Source: Gordius sp. MW1
Lineage: Eukaryota > Nematomorpha > Gordioida > Gordea > Gordiidae
Assembly: GCA_964036665.1 (NCBI GenBank)
Contig: OZ038532.1
Span: 7,750,001 to 7,814,000 of the forward strand
Direction: 5' to 3'
DNA length: 64,000 nucleotides
The stretch's first letter is position 1. Each line of letters begins with the position of its first letter. Below the pieces are notes generated by a model. That model was given only the letters and a program-made list of their open reading frames with translations, searched no databases and was not told the DNA's origin. Shown in pieces: positions 21,503-32,841 of this stretch. The translations under genes and the position numbers were made by a program.

Positions 21503-22319
21503 TAGAGCTGTTAAAAGTTCCTTTTAAAAAGGAACTTGTCAAGTTCCAGTTCCTTTGCCTAAAATGGAACTAGTTCCAGTTCCTAGTTCCTCATTTTAAA
21601 AAGGAACTAGTTCCAGTTCAGTTCCTTTTAAGTTCCTTTTATAATTTTTTTTTAAATGTACAAGCATCTTTTATTAATTCGTAAAACCAATATGTTATAT
21701 ATTACAATTTATAAAATAAAAATCATCAGGTAATAAATGTTTATTTGATTTTAACAAAATATTATTTTCAAAGTTGTCATCTAAAAGACATGTTCGCTTG
21801 TCTCCAAATAAAATTTTGCCCAAGCTAAATAATCTTTCCACGGGGGCACTTGATGGCAATGGCGTATTATATTTAATAAATAATTTTTTAAATGGGGAAA
21901 ACTGTCTAAAAGACTTAAATTCCGGTTATTAGAAAGCAAAAAACGTTCAAATGATTGATTCTTTTCATCATTTTTTAATTCAAAAAAATACATTTCTGAT
22001 AAACTAGGTCCAGCCTGTTGAGATTTAGGACTAGGAATATGATAAAAATTAAAAACCATTTAAAGGAAATGAACTTTATATAAATTACCATAAGTCGAAA
22101 AATTTATTTAACAAACACTACCGCGAATAAAATACTAAATAATATTTAAATTATAAATTAATTTAATGTAAATTGAAATTGGCAAAAGGAACTTAAAAGG
22201 AACTTGTAAATAGTTCCTTTTGCGATAAATTGAGAAAAAAAGGAACTAGTTCCAGTTCCTCATTTTAAAAAGGAACTTATTAGTTCCTTTTTTTGGAACT
22301 AGTTCCTTTAACAGCTCTA
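21503..22319 (-). mobile_element. hAT element, TAGAGCTGTTAAA family, with transposase remnant
   Basis: Ends TAGAGCTGTTAAAAGTTCC and GTTCCTTTAACAGCTCTA. Perfect 8-bp duplication TATATTAT at 21495-21502 and 22320-22327. Subterminal AGTTCC/GGAACT strings repeat more than ten times at the two ends, probably transposase-binding repeats. 817 bp. Confidence 0.92.
21715..22059 (-). pseudogene. hAT transposase C-terminal domain
   Basis: The first frame (21781-22059) begins MVFNFYHIPS and reaches DSFPHLKNYL. A frameshift near 21900 moves the coding to [19 protein letters not shown], then LFGDKRTCLLDDNFE and NILLKSNKHL, the hAT C-terminal dimerisation region. It lacks the BED finger and the catalytic core. 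Encoded by the element at 21503-22319. Confidence 0.88.
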
Positions 22320-22327
22320 TATATTAT

Positions 22328-22569
22328 ATTGTAAAAAATAAAGCAGACAAAGTGCTAAAAGACCGTAGTTAAGTTGAAATTTTACAGTATATAAAAAAAT
22401 ATTGACCTTGGGTAAATTAAATTAACCTAAAGCTTTAGGCAATCCAGGTTAATTTTGTACTCTAACCTGAGCTTTAGGTTCGATTATAATAGACCTCAAA
22501 GTTTTTTTGAAAAGCCTAACCTTAGTTTAGGTCGACAAAATCTGAGTTTTTCCCATCACTAGTAGGAAT
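22328..22569. other. No gene seen; TTAACCTAAAGCTTTAGG inverted strings
   Basis: Several AACCTAAAG/CTTTAGGTT strings in both orientations lie at 22425-22535. No frame longer than the minimum. Possibly an element end; not assigned. Confidence 0.4.
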
Positions 22570-22806
22570 GGTATCATTTCAAAATGTCACAGTCCAAAAT
22601 GCAACTAAGACACTGAATCTCACGATCGTGAGATTCGCAATTACTCATTGCGCAAGCGCATAATTTCCATTGGGTAGTGTTTTAGGTGAGCGTTTTAGGT
22701 TAGGGTTTGGGTTAGGTTTAGATGCACATCAAATTCCCTCCCCATTTGAGATTTAATTTTTCGTGATATTCGTGTGACATAGACTGTGACATTTTGAACC
22801 CAAGAC
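22570..22806. mobile_element. MULE-like MITE with TTAGGG-like interior
   Basis: Inverted repeats share TTCAAAATGTCACAGTC near both ends. Flanks AGTAGGAAT (22561-22569) and AGTATGAAT (22807-22815) match at 8 of 9. The interior has GGTTAGGGTTTGGGTTAGG and the same TTCCCTCCCCATTTGAGA block as the element at 4361-5172. Confidence 0.7.
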
Positions 22807-22908
22807 AGTATGAATAGCTCGTATTAAGCCACTACTCTTGCACCCACCACACATTATCAATCACTCACATGCACTAAGGGTATAGTTTTATATAAGCATA
22901 TAAGCCAA

Positions 22909-22971
22909 TTAGGTAGAGAGGGAGGGAGGCTCAAAGGAAACCGCGATTTCGCATAGGGACTAATTGCATTT
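22909..22971. repeat. Left target-site duplication of the LINE, 63 bp
   Basis: Starts TTAGGTAGAGAGGGAGGG and ends CTAATTGCATTT; identical to 24237-24299. Confidence 0.93.
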
Positions 22972-24031
22972 ACACCACGCTTTTTACATAATAAAAAACT
23001 ATTTTAATATTTCAAAGATTCAGCACTGTTTTCGCTCTTCAAGTGCTTTTTTACACTCGGAAATTTTAAACCTCTTCGAACAAAATATTAAATCTATTTT
23101 ACAATCTATTTTAAATATTAAATTCAATACTCATAGCTGGTTACAAGCTTCCCTACCAACCAAATCGGGTGGTTTAGGGATTCGCTCACCGGCCTCAATA
23201 TCTCTAGTCTCCTTTATTTCATCTTATAAATCCGTACAAGATACCATTTTTAAGTTGTATCCGGTTAAAGAAGACCCGCTTCTACCCATTGCTTTAGCTA
23301 CTTGGGAAAACAACACCAATCCCGAAACACATTTGCCACAAACCTCACGACAAAGAGATTGGGATGCCGGACTTGTGTTGCACTCCGTTGATTATCTAAT
23401 TTCGAGTAGCGATGCAAGTCAGTGTTCTAATTTAAGGTCGTTTTTGTTTGATGGCTCAGGTCACGAATGGCTAGAGGCCTACCCAAGCTGTCTCACCGGG
23501 ATGATGCTGGAGGACTCGGAGCTTTCGTACTCCATAGCACTCCGGCTAGGGGTGAAATTTTCGAAGCCATTTACTTGCCGAAATTGCAGCATACTCGTAG
23601 ACGAACAAGCCAGGCATCCCTTACACTGCCTGGCAAATAAATTCAAATATACTAGACACAATAAGGCCAACGCCTTAATTCAAAGGGCCCTGAAGAGAGC
23701 AAAGATTCCATCCATCTTGGAGCCATCGGACCCCGCCTTGGAGGGACGTATGCGTCCTGATGGATCTTCTTTAGTCCCATGGAGCAATGGTCTTCACCTT
23801 AAATGGGACTTCACATGTATTGACCTATTTGCCCCCTCTAACTGCAACAATGATTCTTTAGCTGTTGCAGAGGGGCGGAAAACCAATAAATACAAAGCCC
23901 TATTATCCTCAAATATTTTTATTCCATTGGTTGCTTCGTGTTCAGGCACCTTTGGCAAACAGGCCTTAGCTTTTTTAAAGAGGTTGGAAGACGTTCTCCC
24001 CCGTCTAAACATTCGGTACCCTTTTTACTAA
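22972..24031 (+). CDS. LINE ORF C-terminus: zinc knuckle plus PD-(D/E)XK-like domain, 5'-truncated
   Basis: About 350 codons remain open up to TAA at 24029. The first part (LPTKSGGLGIRSPASISL) is the region just after RT in many LINEs. Next comes a Cys/His cluster, CRNCSILVDEQARHPLHCLA, which fits a C-x2-C...H-x4-C knuckle. Then GRMRPDGSSLVPW, KWDFTCIDLFAPS and EGRKTNKYKALL give the D...WD.T..D...E..K..KY pattern of PD-(D/E)XK-like nuclease folds seen at the C-terminus of some LINE proteins. There is no internal stop, so the insertion is relatively young. The RT and any N-terminal endonuclease are missing because of 5' truncation. No own promoter or true start codon is present. Confidence 0.85.
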
Positions 24032-24236
24032 AACAAAGACTTGGTATTCTTATAGCCAAGTACAACTTTAAATCGTTCGCGGATTCTTGGCCAATTTTGG
24101 AAGATCCCCTCGATGATGATATATCCGAATAGTGTATTATTTTATTCGGCGCATTTTGCCTTTTATATTTCATGTATTTATATTATATTACTGTCAGCGG
24201 ATTTTTAACAAATAAAAAAAAAAAAAAAAAAAAAAA
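22972..24236 (+). mobile_element. 5'-truncated LINE with poly(A) tail and 63-bp target duplication
   Basis: The insert lies exactly between two identical 63-base direct repeats and ends in an A tract at 24214-24236. This is the target-primed reverse transcription pattern. Only the last third of the LINE is present. The 3' untranslated end reads CGGATTTTTAACAAATAA before the A tract; the same string occurs at about 43371-43388. Confidence 0.93.
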
Positions 24237-24299
24237 TTAGGTAGAGAGGGAGGGAGGCTCAAAGGAAACCGCGATTTCGCATAGGGACTAATTGCATTT
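24237..24299. repeat. Right target-site duplication of the LINE, 63 bp
   Basis: Identical to 22909-22971. It directly follows the A tract, so up to two more matching A bases cannot be assigned. Confidence 0.93.
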
Positions 24300-25248
24300 T
24301 TGATATATATTAAAAAGTAATAAAAATAGAGGAAAAAATCATTTTTTAGTGTTTTACCCTAAGTTGGTTCTACCACTTAGAGGTTTAAAAATTTTATTTT
24401 AGCTATTCAATTTCACCCTATAGAGCGCCAAAAAGGGCCAAAAAGGGCCAAAAACGGTCATTTTCGCAACTTTGAATCTAAATATTTCAAAAACTTGACG
24501 TATAGGAAAAAAAAGAAAAACATATTTGTGTTCACCACACCACAAATAACTATATCAGAATTGTTGACCGTTTCCCGGTTTATTAAACAAGACAATTATT
24601 TGTTGACTAGTGAAATTATCGCAAACAAAACTTTGTTGGCATTCATACATTTTAGACAAGTTGTATAATTGAATTTAATGTTTTCATATTTTTTATTAAA
24701 TTTCGTAATGAAATGTTTCAGTTAAAATTAATAAAATGTGTTTATATAATGTAATCGGGGAAGTGGCATTATTTATGACAATACAGGGGAAAGGCCAATC
24801 TCCTAACCACAGAAACGATAAGCCCTTCATTAATAAAATTATTATCATAATAAATAAAAAGCTAAATTAAAATATTTAGCATGTGTAATTCTAAGGATTT
24901 GTAGAACGTTTATGAAATAATATAAATAAATTGTGTTAAAAATAATTAAGTCATTTGAACAATAATGAGGCTTGTCATTTATGATTTCCTAAATAGCATG
25001 CTGCCAGCAGGACTAAAGGTGGAAAGAGATGACACATTATTAGGAAGAGAAGCCGCTGGCTACTTGGTAACATTATGACAATTGATATGTTATGTGCCCC
25101 CCCCCTTTCCCCTCCTTATATAAAATGTCTCCCCCCCCCACAGCCACAAAGCTTAATAGCAGGCAAGGCAGTCACATGGAGACAAAGAGAGAGAGACAAG
25201 CAAGTTATATTGAAAAATACATTACGTTCAAAATGTAGTATACAATTA
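24300..25248. other. No gene seen
   Basis: AT-rich. The only local repeats are GGGCCAAAAAGGGCCAAAAA near 24430 and C runs at 25097-25140. The frame at 25075-25422 runs into the hAT element and is not a gene. Confidence 0.5.
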
Positions 25249-25256
25249 CAAACAAC

Positions 25257-25953
25257 TAGAGCCCTGCAAAATGAATTTTTTTCTGCCCGAGCCAGGCCCG
25301 AGCCCGACGTCTCAGTTTTTAATTTGCCCGAGCCCGGCCCCAACCCAAACGACTTTTTTATTTTTGGCCCGACCCGAGCCCGACCCGATTTTTCAAATAG
25401 AAAATTTCAAAATCTATTTTAAAATTTTTTAAAATTATAATGCATTAAATTGTTATTAATCGTCATTTACAACTAGAATAAGTTTGAAATAAAATATTTA
25501 TTTTAACTCGCTACAATTTATTCAGCCAATAATTTAAAACTGGAAATCTAACTTCATAAAATTTATCTAACAGTTCCAAATAAAAAACTTCTAACAAAAT
25601 TCCTTATTTAATTTCTAAAGTAATAGCTACTATGAATTTATTTAAATACTAGAATAAGATTTGCAATTTAGGTCAAAATATTATAGACAGGGGGAAAATG
25701 GTGAAGCTTGGAATTGGAAGCTATATTGTGTATGGTGTACGAGATAATTATTTAATAACGAGTTGAATGTGTTTAAATCATATTTCATAAAAGATTAGTT
25801 TGCTTTAGTCATATCGGGCCGGGCTCGGGCCTTAAGTCGGGCCGCCTCATCAGGCCCGACCTGAGCCCGAGGCCCGATTGTTTTAGTAAATTCTGCCCGA
25901 CCCGAAGCCCGATCAGGCCGGGTCGGGCTTCGGGCGGCCCTTGCAGGGATCTA
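25257..25953. mobile_element. hAT element, TAGAGCCCTGCAAAA family, complete MITE
   Basis: Ends TAGAGCCCTGCAAAA and TTGCAGGGATCTA. Perfect 8-bp duplication CAAACAAC at 25249-25256 and 25954-25961. Both ends are GC-rich with repeated GCCCGA/TCGGGC strings; the middle is AT-rich. No coding sequence. 697 bp. The copy at 20692 has the same left half. Confidence 0.93.
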
Positions 25954-25961
25954 CAAACAAC

Positions 25962-26371
25962 GGATAAGGGTCTAGATCTTGCTTTTCAATTGTCATGGGC
26001 GTAGTTAGCGGGATTTAGCCTGCCTGCCTTTTCCCCTTAAATCCACAAAATTCTTTTGTACAAATTAATGCTTAATATTTTTATATTTAAATCATTGCCT
26101 GGGGCATGTATATTATACATCCTCCCGGCTGCTCCCATACCTCGCCAGCTTCCTAAGATTTTGCGAAGTTGATTTTGACCCCAGCCTTAGTCTTTATTGT
26201 TTAAACTTTAATTTAAGCCGCATTAAGAAATTTTAAGATATATTCTGTCTTTGACAATAATGCACTTGAAAAATCTACTAAATATTATGGTTTGGTATGG
26301 CATAACAATGTATAAAAGAAGCAAAATTTTGCCATCCAACACGATTTTAAAATTTACAGTTTAAGCCAACC
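25962..26371. other. No gene seen
   Basis: Unassigned AT-rich sequence. No repeat is shared with the rest of the window as far as I can see. Confidence 0.5.
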
Positions 26372-26607
26372 CAGTGGCGTAAATAAGGGGGGGGGGGACG
26401 GGAAATTCCCCCCGAAAAAAAAATATTTTAGATCTAAAGTTTATATTTTATAGTTGTGCAAAGTAACTGACCAAGTAAGACACATATTAATTGCTATCAA
26501 TGACTTTTTTATGTTTTATACACCATATTTTATAATTTTGATGTTGAAATAAAAATGTTATAGGAAAATTTTTCATAATCCCCCCGGGAGAAAATCCTGG
26601 CTCACAT
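26372..26607. mobile_element. MITE, CAGTGGCGTAAA family
   Basis: Starts CAGTGGCGTAAATAAGGGG and ends CCCGGGAGAAAATCCTGGCT. It is the same sequence in opposite orientation as 49138-49369, sharing the middle (TATACACCATATTTTATAATT). The right terminus is decayed and no target duplication is readable. Confidence 0.75.
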
Positions 26608-27719
26608 GAATAAATATATACCCTTCAATATTTCTAACCTTTAATCAGGGTTCCTTTTAAAATGAGGTAGGAAATTTAGCCTGTTGAATTCAAAAACACA
26701 AATTAGATCTTTTAGTTCCCTCATATCCAATTTTTGTTAGAAAAAACATTTTGCTAATTCTAACTTCCATGCGTTGTAACCAAATAGTTAATATGTGTGA
26801 AGATTAATTGAAAATACTTCTAACGTTTCTATTTTGCCCGCATTGCATGACCGGACGTTGCTAGTAGGGCTCTTTACAGAAATCAAAATATATATTAATT
26901 TGTCTCAAAAAGTATACGAACCGGAACTAAAAGTGTATCTATAATATTTTTCCAAAAACGTAGTTATCATTAATTTTTAAGAGTAAAGCTACAATTTTTG
27001 TTTATAAATTTTCTGATAAATTTGGCTCTAATTAAAATAAACCCTTGAGAGTCGTCAAGGGTTAACGCATTATGTATTGGATTAAAATGCTAATAAGTTC
27101 TATATGTTCTGATCTGGGCTGCAAAATCCTTATGATGCCGAAGGCATTTATAGCAAATTCGTACAACTCGTTATTGTTGCAAATTATGATCAAAGGCATA
27201 TGGTTCTTAAAATACAATCTCAACGCTAATTCGCATGGTTATTTGTCACTAATGACATAGTCAGGTGGCCGATTTTTATTAAAGATCGAACAGTGGCATA
27301 AGCAGGATTACTAAAGTGGGGTTCAAATTTTTTGATAAAAAACTTTGAAACAATAATTTTTTGAGATTATATATCAATGTCGTAGTCAGGATTTCCCACG
27401 TTTTAATTTTGTGTTAAAAAATTTAGGGGTTTTTGATTAAAAAAAATTCATATCTTTATATTTGCACTTGGAAAAAGCAATAACAGTTAAATCATCTAAA
27501 TTTGATCTTCAAAAGACGAAATTGTAAAGAGCTCCTTTAATTTTTCTGTATATGTCAACCAGTGCTTATTTGAACGAAAAATATGCCCAAGCCTTTTATG
27601 CTTAATTGGCACACCAGTATTAAAAATTAATGATCCGATCGCGGCCCTCTAATTTTGATCTTTCCAATTTTTTTTATTTTGGAGGTTTTTAAATCTGTCA
27701 AAACAATCTTTTATTTATA
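26608..27719. other. No gene seen
   Basis: AT-rich. The frame at 27072-27260 (62 codons) has no recognisable domain and no flanking support. No RNA gene was recognised. Confidence 0.5.
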
Positions 27720-27866
27720 AATGGGCGTAGCCAGGTTTTAGATTAGGGGGGGGGGCAAAACATAATTTTTTTAAATTTTTTAAGGGTTATGTATTGAAAA
27801 AAGTGTTTTTTTGTCATTTAGGGAGCGGGGGGGGGCGGTGGCCTCCCCCCCTTGGCTACACCCTTG
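27720..27866. mobile_element. hAT MITE, CATGGGCGTAGCC family (subfamily A)
   Basis: Starts AATGGGCGTAGCCAGG and ends TTGGCTACACCCTTG. The flanks TATTTATA and TATTTCTA match at 7 of 8. Confidence 0.82.
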
Positions 27867-29038
27867 TATTTCTACGTTCAATAAAAAATTATTTGTATTT
27901 TATTATTATGTTCATCTCTAGTAATTATAATCATCTCTAGTAATTATAATTCTTGCGATTAATAAAGAAACCTAAAGTAAATTTTAATAAGCTTGTTAGA
28001 CGGTTATAAAAATTAAATCATTAGTTACATTTATTGCATTTTCCGTTTCTATCATATTTTAGAAGTTGAGATAGTTAGAAATTATTAAAAATTAAATTTC
28101 TTTTAATTTTATGACACGCAATAGGGTCGGAAATGTTTTGCATAAAAGGTCGTAGAATAGTAGATTTTCATCTAAAATTAAATATCAAATTAATTATTTC
28201 TATCACCGCAACACTAACAAGATTATATTAAGTTTTCTCCATAATTGGGAAAAAATAAAAAGTTTTTGTCAATGGGGGGGGGGCGTATCTACGCCATTGG
28301 GTACAAATATTTTGAATATCTTAAAATAATTTTAAACGTCTTTATACGGTTTACCATACGAATACAACCCAATCATAATTGCGTATATTGATAACTGAAA
28401 AAGACTAATTAAGGGAAATATTACAATTGCTCCGGGGCCTATATATGGAATGGACCACTGTGCATCAAGTTACGGCATAAGCTAAACTGTCCAGATAAAT
28501 CTACCATCGACGTCCTGAAAATATTTTGACAGCGCGAAGTTTATCAAAATATTTACAAAAAAAAGATTTTAACTCCTCTCTACTTTTTACATTTTTGTAA
28601 ATTAATTTATGTGATGCAATAACGTTAATGCTTTTATTACCGTTTTCACAAGCGGATGTCTGTCTCTTTGAGTTTGCAACCATGCTTGTAATAATGTATG
28701 AACGGAGAATAAGTAATATATATAGAGGGACGCTTTTGTATGTTTCAAAAATTTAAAATCAAATGGCATGGCACTCAGGTCAAAAAGATTTTAAAGGGTT
28801 GCCGACGCAAAATGTATATTTCATTTCAGTAACGGGCAGCATTTATAACCAATTTTTCAGACATTTTTATCCAACCCTATTGTTGTTATTATAAATTCTT
28901 AGTCCGGACTCGGCCCGACCATATAAATTTTTTCCAAACACTAACTTGAATTGACCAAGTATTAATTTTTGTAACTAGAAATATGTTTAGCATAGCAGCA
29001 TTACAGAAATAATTAAGCTTTGTATTTGAACGCTTTAT
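27867..29038. other. No gene seen; fragment of a second MITE family
   Basis: Contains a small palindromic fragment around 28272-28311 (CAATGGGGGGG, then GCGTATCTACGCCATTG) resembling the CAGTGGCGTA family. The 60-codon frame at 28501-28683 (minus) has no recognisable domain. Confidence 0.5.
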
Positions 29039-29291
29039 CATGGGCGTACCCAGGTTTTGAATTAGGGGGGGGGGGCAGAAATTTTTTTTTCCTTAGAGCA
29101 AAAAAAAAAAAGGTCTCTACTATCCAAAAAATTTCCTGAGAGCAAAAAAAAAAGTAACTGCCCTAAATCAGGCAGTGTGGGCAGCCAGACCCCCTGCCCC
29201 CCCGGCAAATTAGGGGGGGGGGGGGCAAAACATAATTTTTTTTTAATTAGGGGGGGGGGGGGGTCAGCCCCCCCCCCTGCGTACGCCCATG
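29039..29291. mobile_element. hAT MITE, CATGGGCGTAGCC family, enlarged copy
   Basis: Starts CATGGGCGTACCCAGG and ends CGTACGCCCATG. Perfect 8-bp duplication CGCTTTAT at 29031-29038 and 29292-29299. Its interior is longer than usual, with duplicated G-run blocks and A runs. The matching GTACCC/CGTACG changes at both ends hint at conversion or pairing between the termini. Confidence 0.9.
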
Positions 29292-29511
29292 CGCTTTATT
29301 ATCAAAAATCGAAAAATGCATGGCCGAGTCTTGTAAAAACAATTTTAATTAACCCAAACGTTGTTCGACCCGGTCGGGTTTCACCGTTGCTGGGGAAATT
29401 AAGATGTCTAGGGTTGATTTTACAATTAAGTTCATCAAATACGACTTAGTTTCGGATAAAATATCTCAAACAAATTGCTTACTTATTAATCCGCGTATAT
29501 AAATTCATAAG

Positions 29512-29641
29512 CATGAGGGGGACAATAATGATTTAGGGAGGGGCGCAATGATCTTTTTTTTAAATTTTAGCCAATTTTCAATAAATTTTTTTGATTTAGA
29601 AGGGGGCAGCCGCCCCTCTCTGCCCCCTGGCTATTCCCCTG
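29512..29641. mobile_element. hAT MITE, CATGGGCGTAGCC family (subfamily B), degraded
   Basis: Contains GACAATAATGATTTAGGGAG and GGGGGCAGCCGCCCC, the subfamily B interior, and ends CTGGCTATTCCCCTG. ATAAGCA occurs at both borders. Confidence 0.65.
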
Positions 29642-29772
29642 ATAAGCACTATCGCTACTTGGTAACTTCCACATTAACAATAAACACAACACTTATAAAT
29701 TAAAAAATCAATATATTATACACATTTGTTAGAGGTAGTTTATTGTTGTTTTAATAAAGTATATTATTATTA

Positions 29773-30510
29773 GAGGTGTGCACGGATCAAATTTTTTTAA
29801 TCCGATCCGATCCGAGGGGTTTTTGAAAAATTTTATATCCATCGATCCGATCCGAGTTTTTTAAAATCTAAATACGATCCGATCCGATCCAAAATTTTTA
29901 AATTAAAATTTTACGAACAGAACTTTTTATTGATGATTAAATTCAAAATACAAAAAAATAAGGTATAGCAATTTTAATAGACCTGAAATAAATATAAAAT
30001 TTTATTTGACTAATTACATATTATCATATGAAAATAATAAAGAATCTAAATTTTCTGGTTTAATTAGGGGAAAGGAGCTACGCGTGTGTTTTACGGAAAG
30101 GGGAGATTGTGATGTGATTGATAATTTTCGGAGTTGAGTTGAGTTGAGATAGAAAGAGATGCGTGTGCTAAAAAGGAAACGGGAGATGCTGATTCATCAT
30201 TGGCACTAGCTCCTTTCTCTCCAAACAAGAAAGTCTAGCTAGGGAAAAACGCTAGGGAAATACTGATAAATATATTAGGGTAAGTAAGGTGAGAGGTGGT
30301 ATTGGGCATCAAAAATGGTAAAGTAAAAAAAGAATGCAAAGATAATTATAAAAAGGTATACTAAAAATTATTAATTAATTAGAACTTATTTGTTTATTTT
30401 GAATTTGAAAATCCGATCCGATCCGACTAAAATAAAATGTTGATCCGATCCGATCCGACTTCCAAAACGGATCGGATCGGATGTCGGATCGGATTGATCC
30501 GTGCACACCT
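29773..30510. mobile_element. hAT element, AGGTGTGCACGGAT family
   Basis: Left end AGGTGTGCACGGATCAA and right end TTGATCCGTGCACACCT are exact inverses. GATCCGATCC/GGATCGGATC strings repeat many times just inside both ends. The flanks TATTATTA-like and TATTTTAT match at 6 of 8. No transposase frame. Confidence 0.85.
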
Positions 30511-31423
30511 TATTTTATTATATAGAATTTACTTAGTATAATCGAGAATTTTTAAATGCAATTTTTTCTCTTAAATATTTTTTAAATATAGTTTGTCGTG
30601 CCGTCTTTTTTTTGGAGGGGGGGGGGGGAGGGTGATGGTCAAAAAAATGTTTGCAAATGTAAGTTAATATCACTTATCTTTCTTTATCCTTTCCCTTTAT
30701 TTATAAAAGTCTAAGTCCCAAAAATCTAGTAGATCATTTTATAAACAATACAATATTCGAACAAGTGTGTATTTTTTAAATGTTAAAAATTTTATTCCTT
30801 TATTCTACTCCAATAAATTTTCATAGATTTGTATACAGGGAATTTATAAAAATTTCAAAAACGCTAATGCAAATTCCAAAATGCTTTAGTAAAATAAATA
30901 AAGTTGGGTATAGGTTTTTTATATCTTGCCATGCCTGTTGTTTTTGTGCCCTTAATTTCAATGTATTTTAATCAAATTGTAAACATTTATGAAATTATAC
31001 GATGAATTGTTACAAATTCTATATTATATATGCTATAAATATAAACACGATCACTACTAACGGCTTTTAATATGTTTTCCTTTCAATTTAAGGCAACCGT
31101 CCCACTCAGTCCCCCCTTTCTCTCAATTTAATTATTTTATCCCATATTAAACTTTAATAATAATAATAGTTATTATTATTTCAAGTTTATGCACCCGCCC
31201 TATCCTCATTATCGATATATTTAAAGTTAATTAATTAAGATGCCGCACTATTGAATTAATTAAATCATAAATCAAAAACGTGGCATAAATAAATAATACA
31301 TTGAACGGAATTAATTTTTTGGTGGTGTATGTATATTATCAGTTTCAAGATTATGATCAATATAAGCTTGGTGCTTTGACGTATTTTCACTCCCCCCCCC
31401 CCTTGTTCATTTTCCCATTTTGA
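30511..31423. other. No gene seen
   Basis: AT-rich, with a G run at 30617-30632 and a C run near 31392. The short frame at 30780-30971 has no recognisable domain. Confidence 0.5.
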
Positions 31424-31431
31424 AACAAACT

Positions 31432-31595
31432 CATGGGCGTAGCCAGCATTGAAATTAGAGGGGGGGCAATAAGGATTTAGGGAGGGGAAAAAATCATTCT
31501 TTAAAATTTTAGCCATCATTTTCATAAATTTCAACAAATTTTTGGATTTAGAGGGGGCAGCTGCCCCTCCCTGCCCCGCCTTGGTTACGCCCATG
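31432..31595. mobile_element. hAT MITE, CATGGGCGTAGCC family (subfamily B)
   Basis: Ends CATGGGCGTAGCCAGC and TGGTTACGCCCATG. Flanks AACAAACT and AACATACT (7 of 8). Confidence 0.88.
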
Positions 31596-31636
31596 AACAT
31601 ACTACTTTCAAATTATATTGTTGAATGAGTAGAGAT

Positions 31637-32833
31637 CAGTCTTGTTAACGCTCCTTTTTAAAAGTAGCGATTCCCGCTCCCGCTCCTACCTTCTCAAAAG
31701 AAGCGAACTCCCGCTCCCGCTAATACATATTAAAAGGAGCGCTCCCGCTCCAACTAATGGAGCGGCGCTCCATAACCGCTCCTTTGATTTTCATTTTTTT
31801 AGTAGGTACACGAAACAACATCATATTTTTTTATCAAAACGTTTTATTTATATTATATGATAATCAAAATATTTATAATATTTTATTAGCTTTTAAAAGT
31901 AATAAATTTTCTAAATGAGAATCTAACAAACACCCACGCCTCTCCCCTAAGACCTGTTTTGCGATACTAAATAGGCGCTCCACAGGAGCACTAGAGGGAA
32001 GCGCGGTATTTTATTTAATATAAATATTTTTTAATTCATTGAATTGTTCAAAAATAGTAATTTTGCTATCATTATCTAAAAAATATCTATCCAATATATT
32101 ATTTTCATGGTAATCGATTTCATGGAATCCAAAGCTTCCAAATCATTGCAAGGTTCCCGTGAACTAGTTGTAGCTATTTTTCCGCCGGGTATTTGTTTCC
32201 TTAAATAATTAATTAATCTGGTGTTTTTTTAAATTAAAGCTGCTGATTTTAGAGAAATAAATCATTTTGTTATTAATGCACAATAGGCATTTCGCCTTTA
32301 ATCTGACTTTATCATCGTATCAATAAGCTTAAAATATTTTTTAAATGGTGGAAAAGGAAATTCCACTTCGGTTTCTTCTTCATATTCTATAATCTCTATC
32401 TCTAGATTCATAATAAAACTATTTTTTATTATATATCTATAAAATAAAAATTAAATTAATATGACTTACAGTTACAAGGTTTTCCAAAAAAAATTCAATA
32501 TAAAAAAGGAAAAACAGATGTTTTCAAATGATTAGATGAAAAATCAAAATAAAACTCGGCTCAACATTTAATAATGAATAAATTAAATTTAAATAAAATT
32601 ATATTTTCATTAAATTTTAATTAACAAACATTATTAATATTTAAAAAAATAATATATTTTATATATTAAATTTAAAGGAGCGGAGAAGCGGCGCTCCTCC
32701 GCTCCAGCCCTAAAAGGAGCGACTCCCGCTCCCGCTCCTCATTTTTAAAAAGGAGTGGCGCTCAGCTTTTTTTAAAAAAATGTAGCGGCGCTCAGGAGCG
32801 CCGCTCCTGTAGCGCCGCTCCTTAACAAGACTG
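31637..32833 (-). mobile_element. hAT element, CAGTCTTGTTAA family, long copy with transposase remnant
   Basis: Ends CAGTCTTGTTAACGCTCC and CTCCTTAACAAGACTG. Perfect 8-bp duplication GTAGAGAT at 31629-31636 and 32834-32841. GGAGCG/CGCTCC strings crowd both ends. It encodes the end of a hAT transposase on the minus strand. The shorter copy at 11909-12495 is a derivative. Confidence 0.93.
31873..32010 (-). pseudogene. hAT transposase dimerisation domain
   Basis: The minus strand reads [18 protein letters not shown], then [19 protein letters not shown], then LKANKIL and a stop. This is the conserved hAT C-terminus. Upstream the frame is broken and the DDE-type core cannot be followed. The matching peptide in the element at 21503 ([14 protein letters not shown]) is close, so the two families had related transposases. 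Confidence 0.9.
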
Positions 32834-32841
32834 GTAGAGAT

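Noticed and set aside
21196..22561. A large hAT with ends TAGTGATGG enclosing the 21503 element
   Set aside because: Only about nine terminal bases match and the flanking 8-mers differ.
29177..29449. Gly/Pro-rich frames through G and C runs, also at 39802, 45379 and 61751
   Set aside because: They come from homopolymer runs of MITEs and minisatellites and have no other coding sign.
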